Shown here: positions 63,910-64,000 of the stretch, piece by piece | How positions within the stretch are numbered: the first letter of the stretch is position 1 | Layout of the letters: each line of letters begins with the position of its first letter | Program-made: the position numbers and the translations under genes | DNA from: Pontibacter litorisediminis | GTDB taxonomy: Bacteria; Bacteroidota; Bacteroidia; Cytophagales; Hymenobacteraceae | Reading direction: 5' to 3' | DNA length: 64,000 nt | NCBI RefSeq assembly: GCF_029360645.1 | Contig: NZ_JARDUA010000001.1 | Span: forward strand, 620,001 to 684,000 | Notes under the pieces: generated by a model | The model's input: only the letters and a program-made list of their open reading frames with translations | Database searches by the model: none | Told to the model about the DNA's origin: nothing

Positions 63910-64000
63910 CTATTGATGATTAACGTCTACTCGGCGCATCAGCGCCACTTCAAGGCGTGCGCTTTACTCGTGAAGTTTGGATTAGATAAGCTGCATGCTC

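Overview
The window looks like chromosome of a member of the Bacteroidota, most likely order Cytophagales, family Hymenobacteraceae (Pontibacter-like). This rests on gliding-type ABC genes gldA/gldF, a GH97 glycosidase, promoters with the Bacteroidota -7 element TAnnTTTG (the two tRNA promoters also carry TTG 19 bp upstream), few Shine-Dalgarno sequences, and moderate GC with sharp local swings. The genus is inferred from overall protein resemblance; no search was run.

Layout. 0-9 kb: gldF/gldA, two short-chain dehydrogenases, an Mla-type lipid ABC pair, a nucleoside transporter, a bifunctional-nuclease protein and the ETF subunits. 9.7-23.7 kb: bacteriophytochrome kinase, pyruvate carboxylase, a photorepair block (SDR, CPD photolyase, SplB-like radical SAM), then lipoproteins, an FRG-domain protein and a transglutaminase-like protein. 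23.8-28.9 kb: a tRNA-Glu followed by an AT-richer AraC-regulated cassette that ends at a displaced copy of a tRNA-Glu terminator, so it is probably an insertion. 29-37 kb: AI-2E-type permease, EEP-family protein, CDF exporter and Zn/Cd P-type ATPase. 37-43 kb: a ferredoxin-cyclase fusion and an MhqD/MhqO-like electrophile-defence operon behind a palindromic operator, then a Crp/Fnr regulator with a GlcG-like protein and a periplasmic HIUase-like protein. 43.4-49.5 kb: a sulfur module (persulfide dioxygenase-rhodanese, TrxB, split YeeE/YedE transporter, TlpA, YeiH). 49.6-64 kb: pirin, serine hydrolase, GH97, Mn catalase with a DsbA-like protein, YycJ-like hydrolase, several unknowns, a second identical tRNA-Glu, a His/Met-rich outer-membrane-type protein and a DUF2911 remnant.

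Two signals are not explained by ordinary annotation. First, the 7-mer AAGTATA/TATACTT occurs about 75-80 times on the two strands by eye count, roughly ten times the random expectation. It lies inside and between genes and sits as inverted pairs in the stems of terminators, as DNA uptake sequences do in Neisseria and Pasteurellaceae. Second, three promoters (GlcG/HIUase, persulfide dioxygenase, YeeE) each carry a Crp/Fnr-like palindrome centred exactly 29.5 bp upstream of a TAnnTTTG element, which suggests one class-II regulatory circuit around the Crp/Fnr gene at 41.3 kb.

No CRISPR array, intact insertion sequence, rRNA or phage gene was seen.
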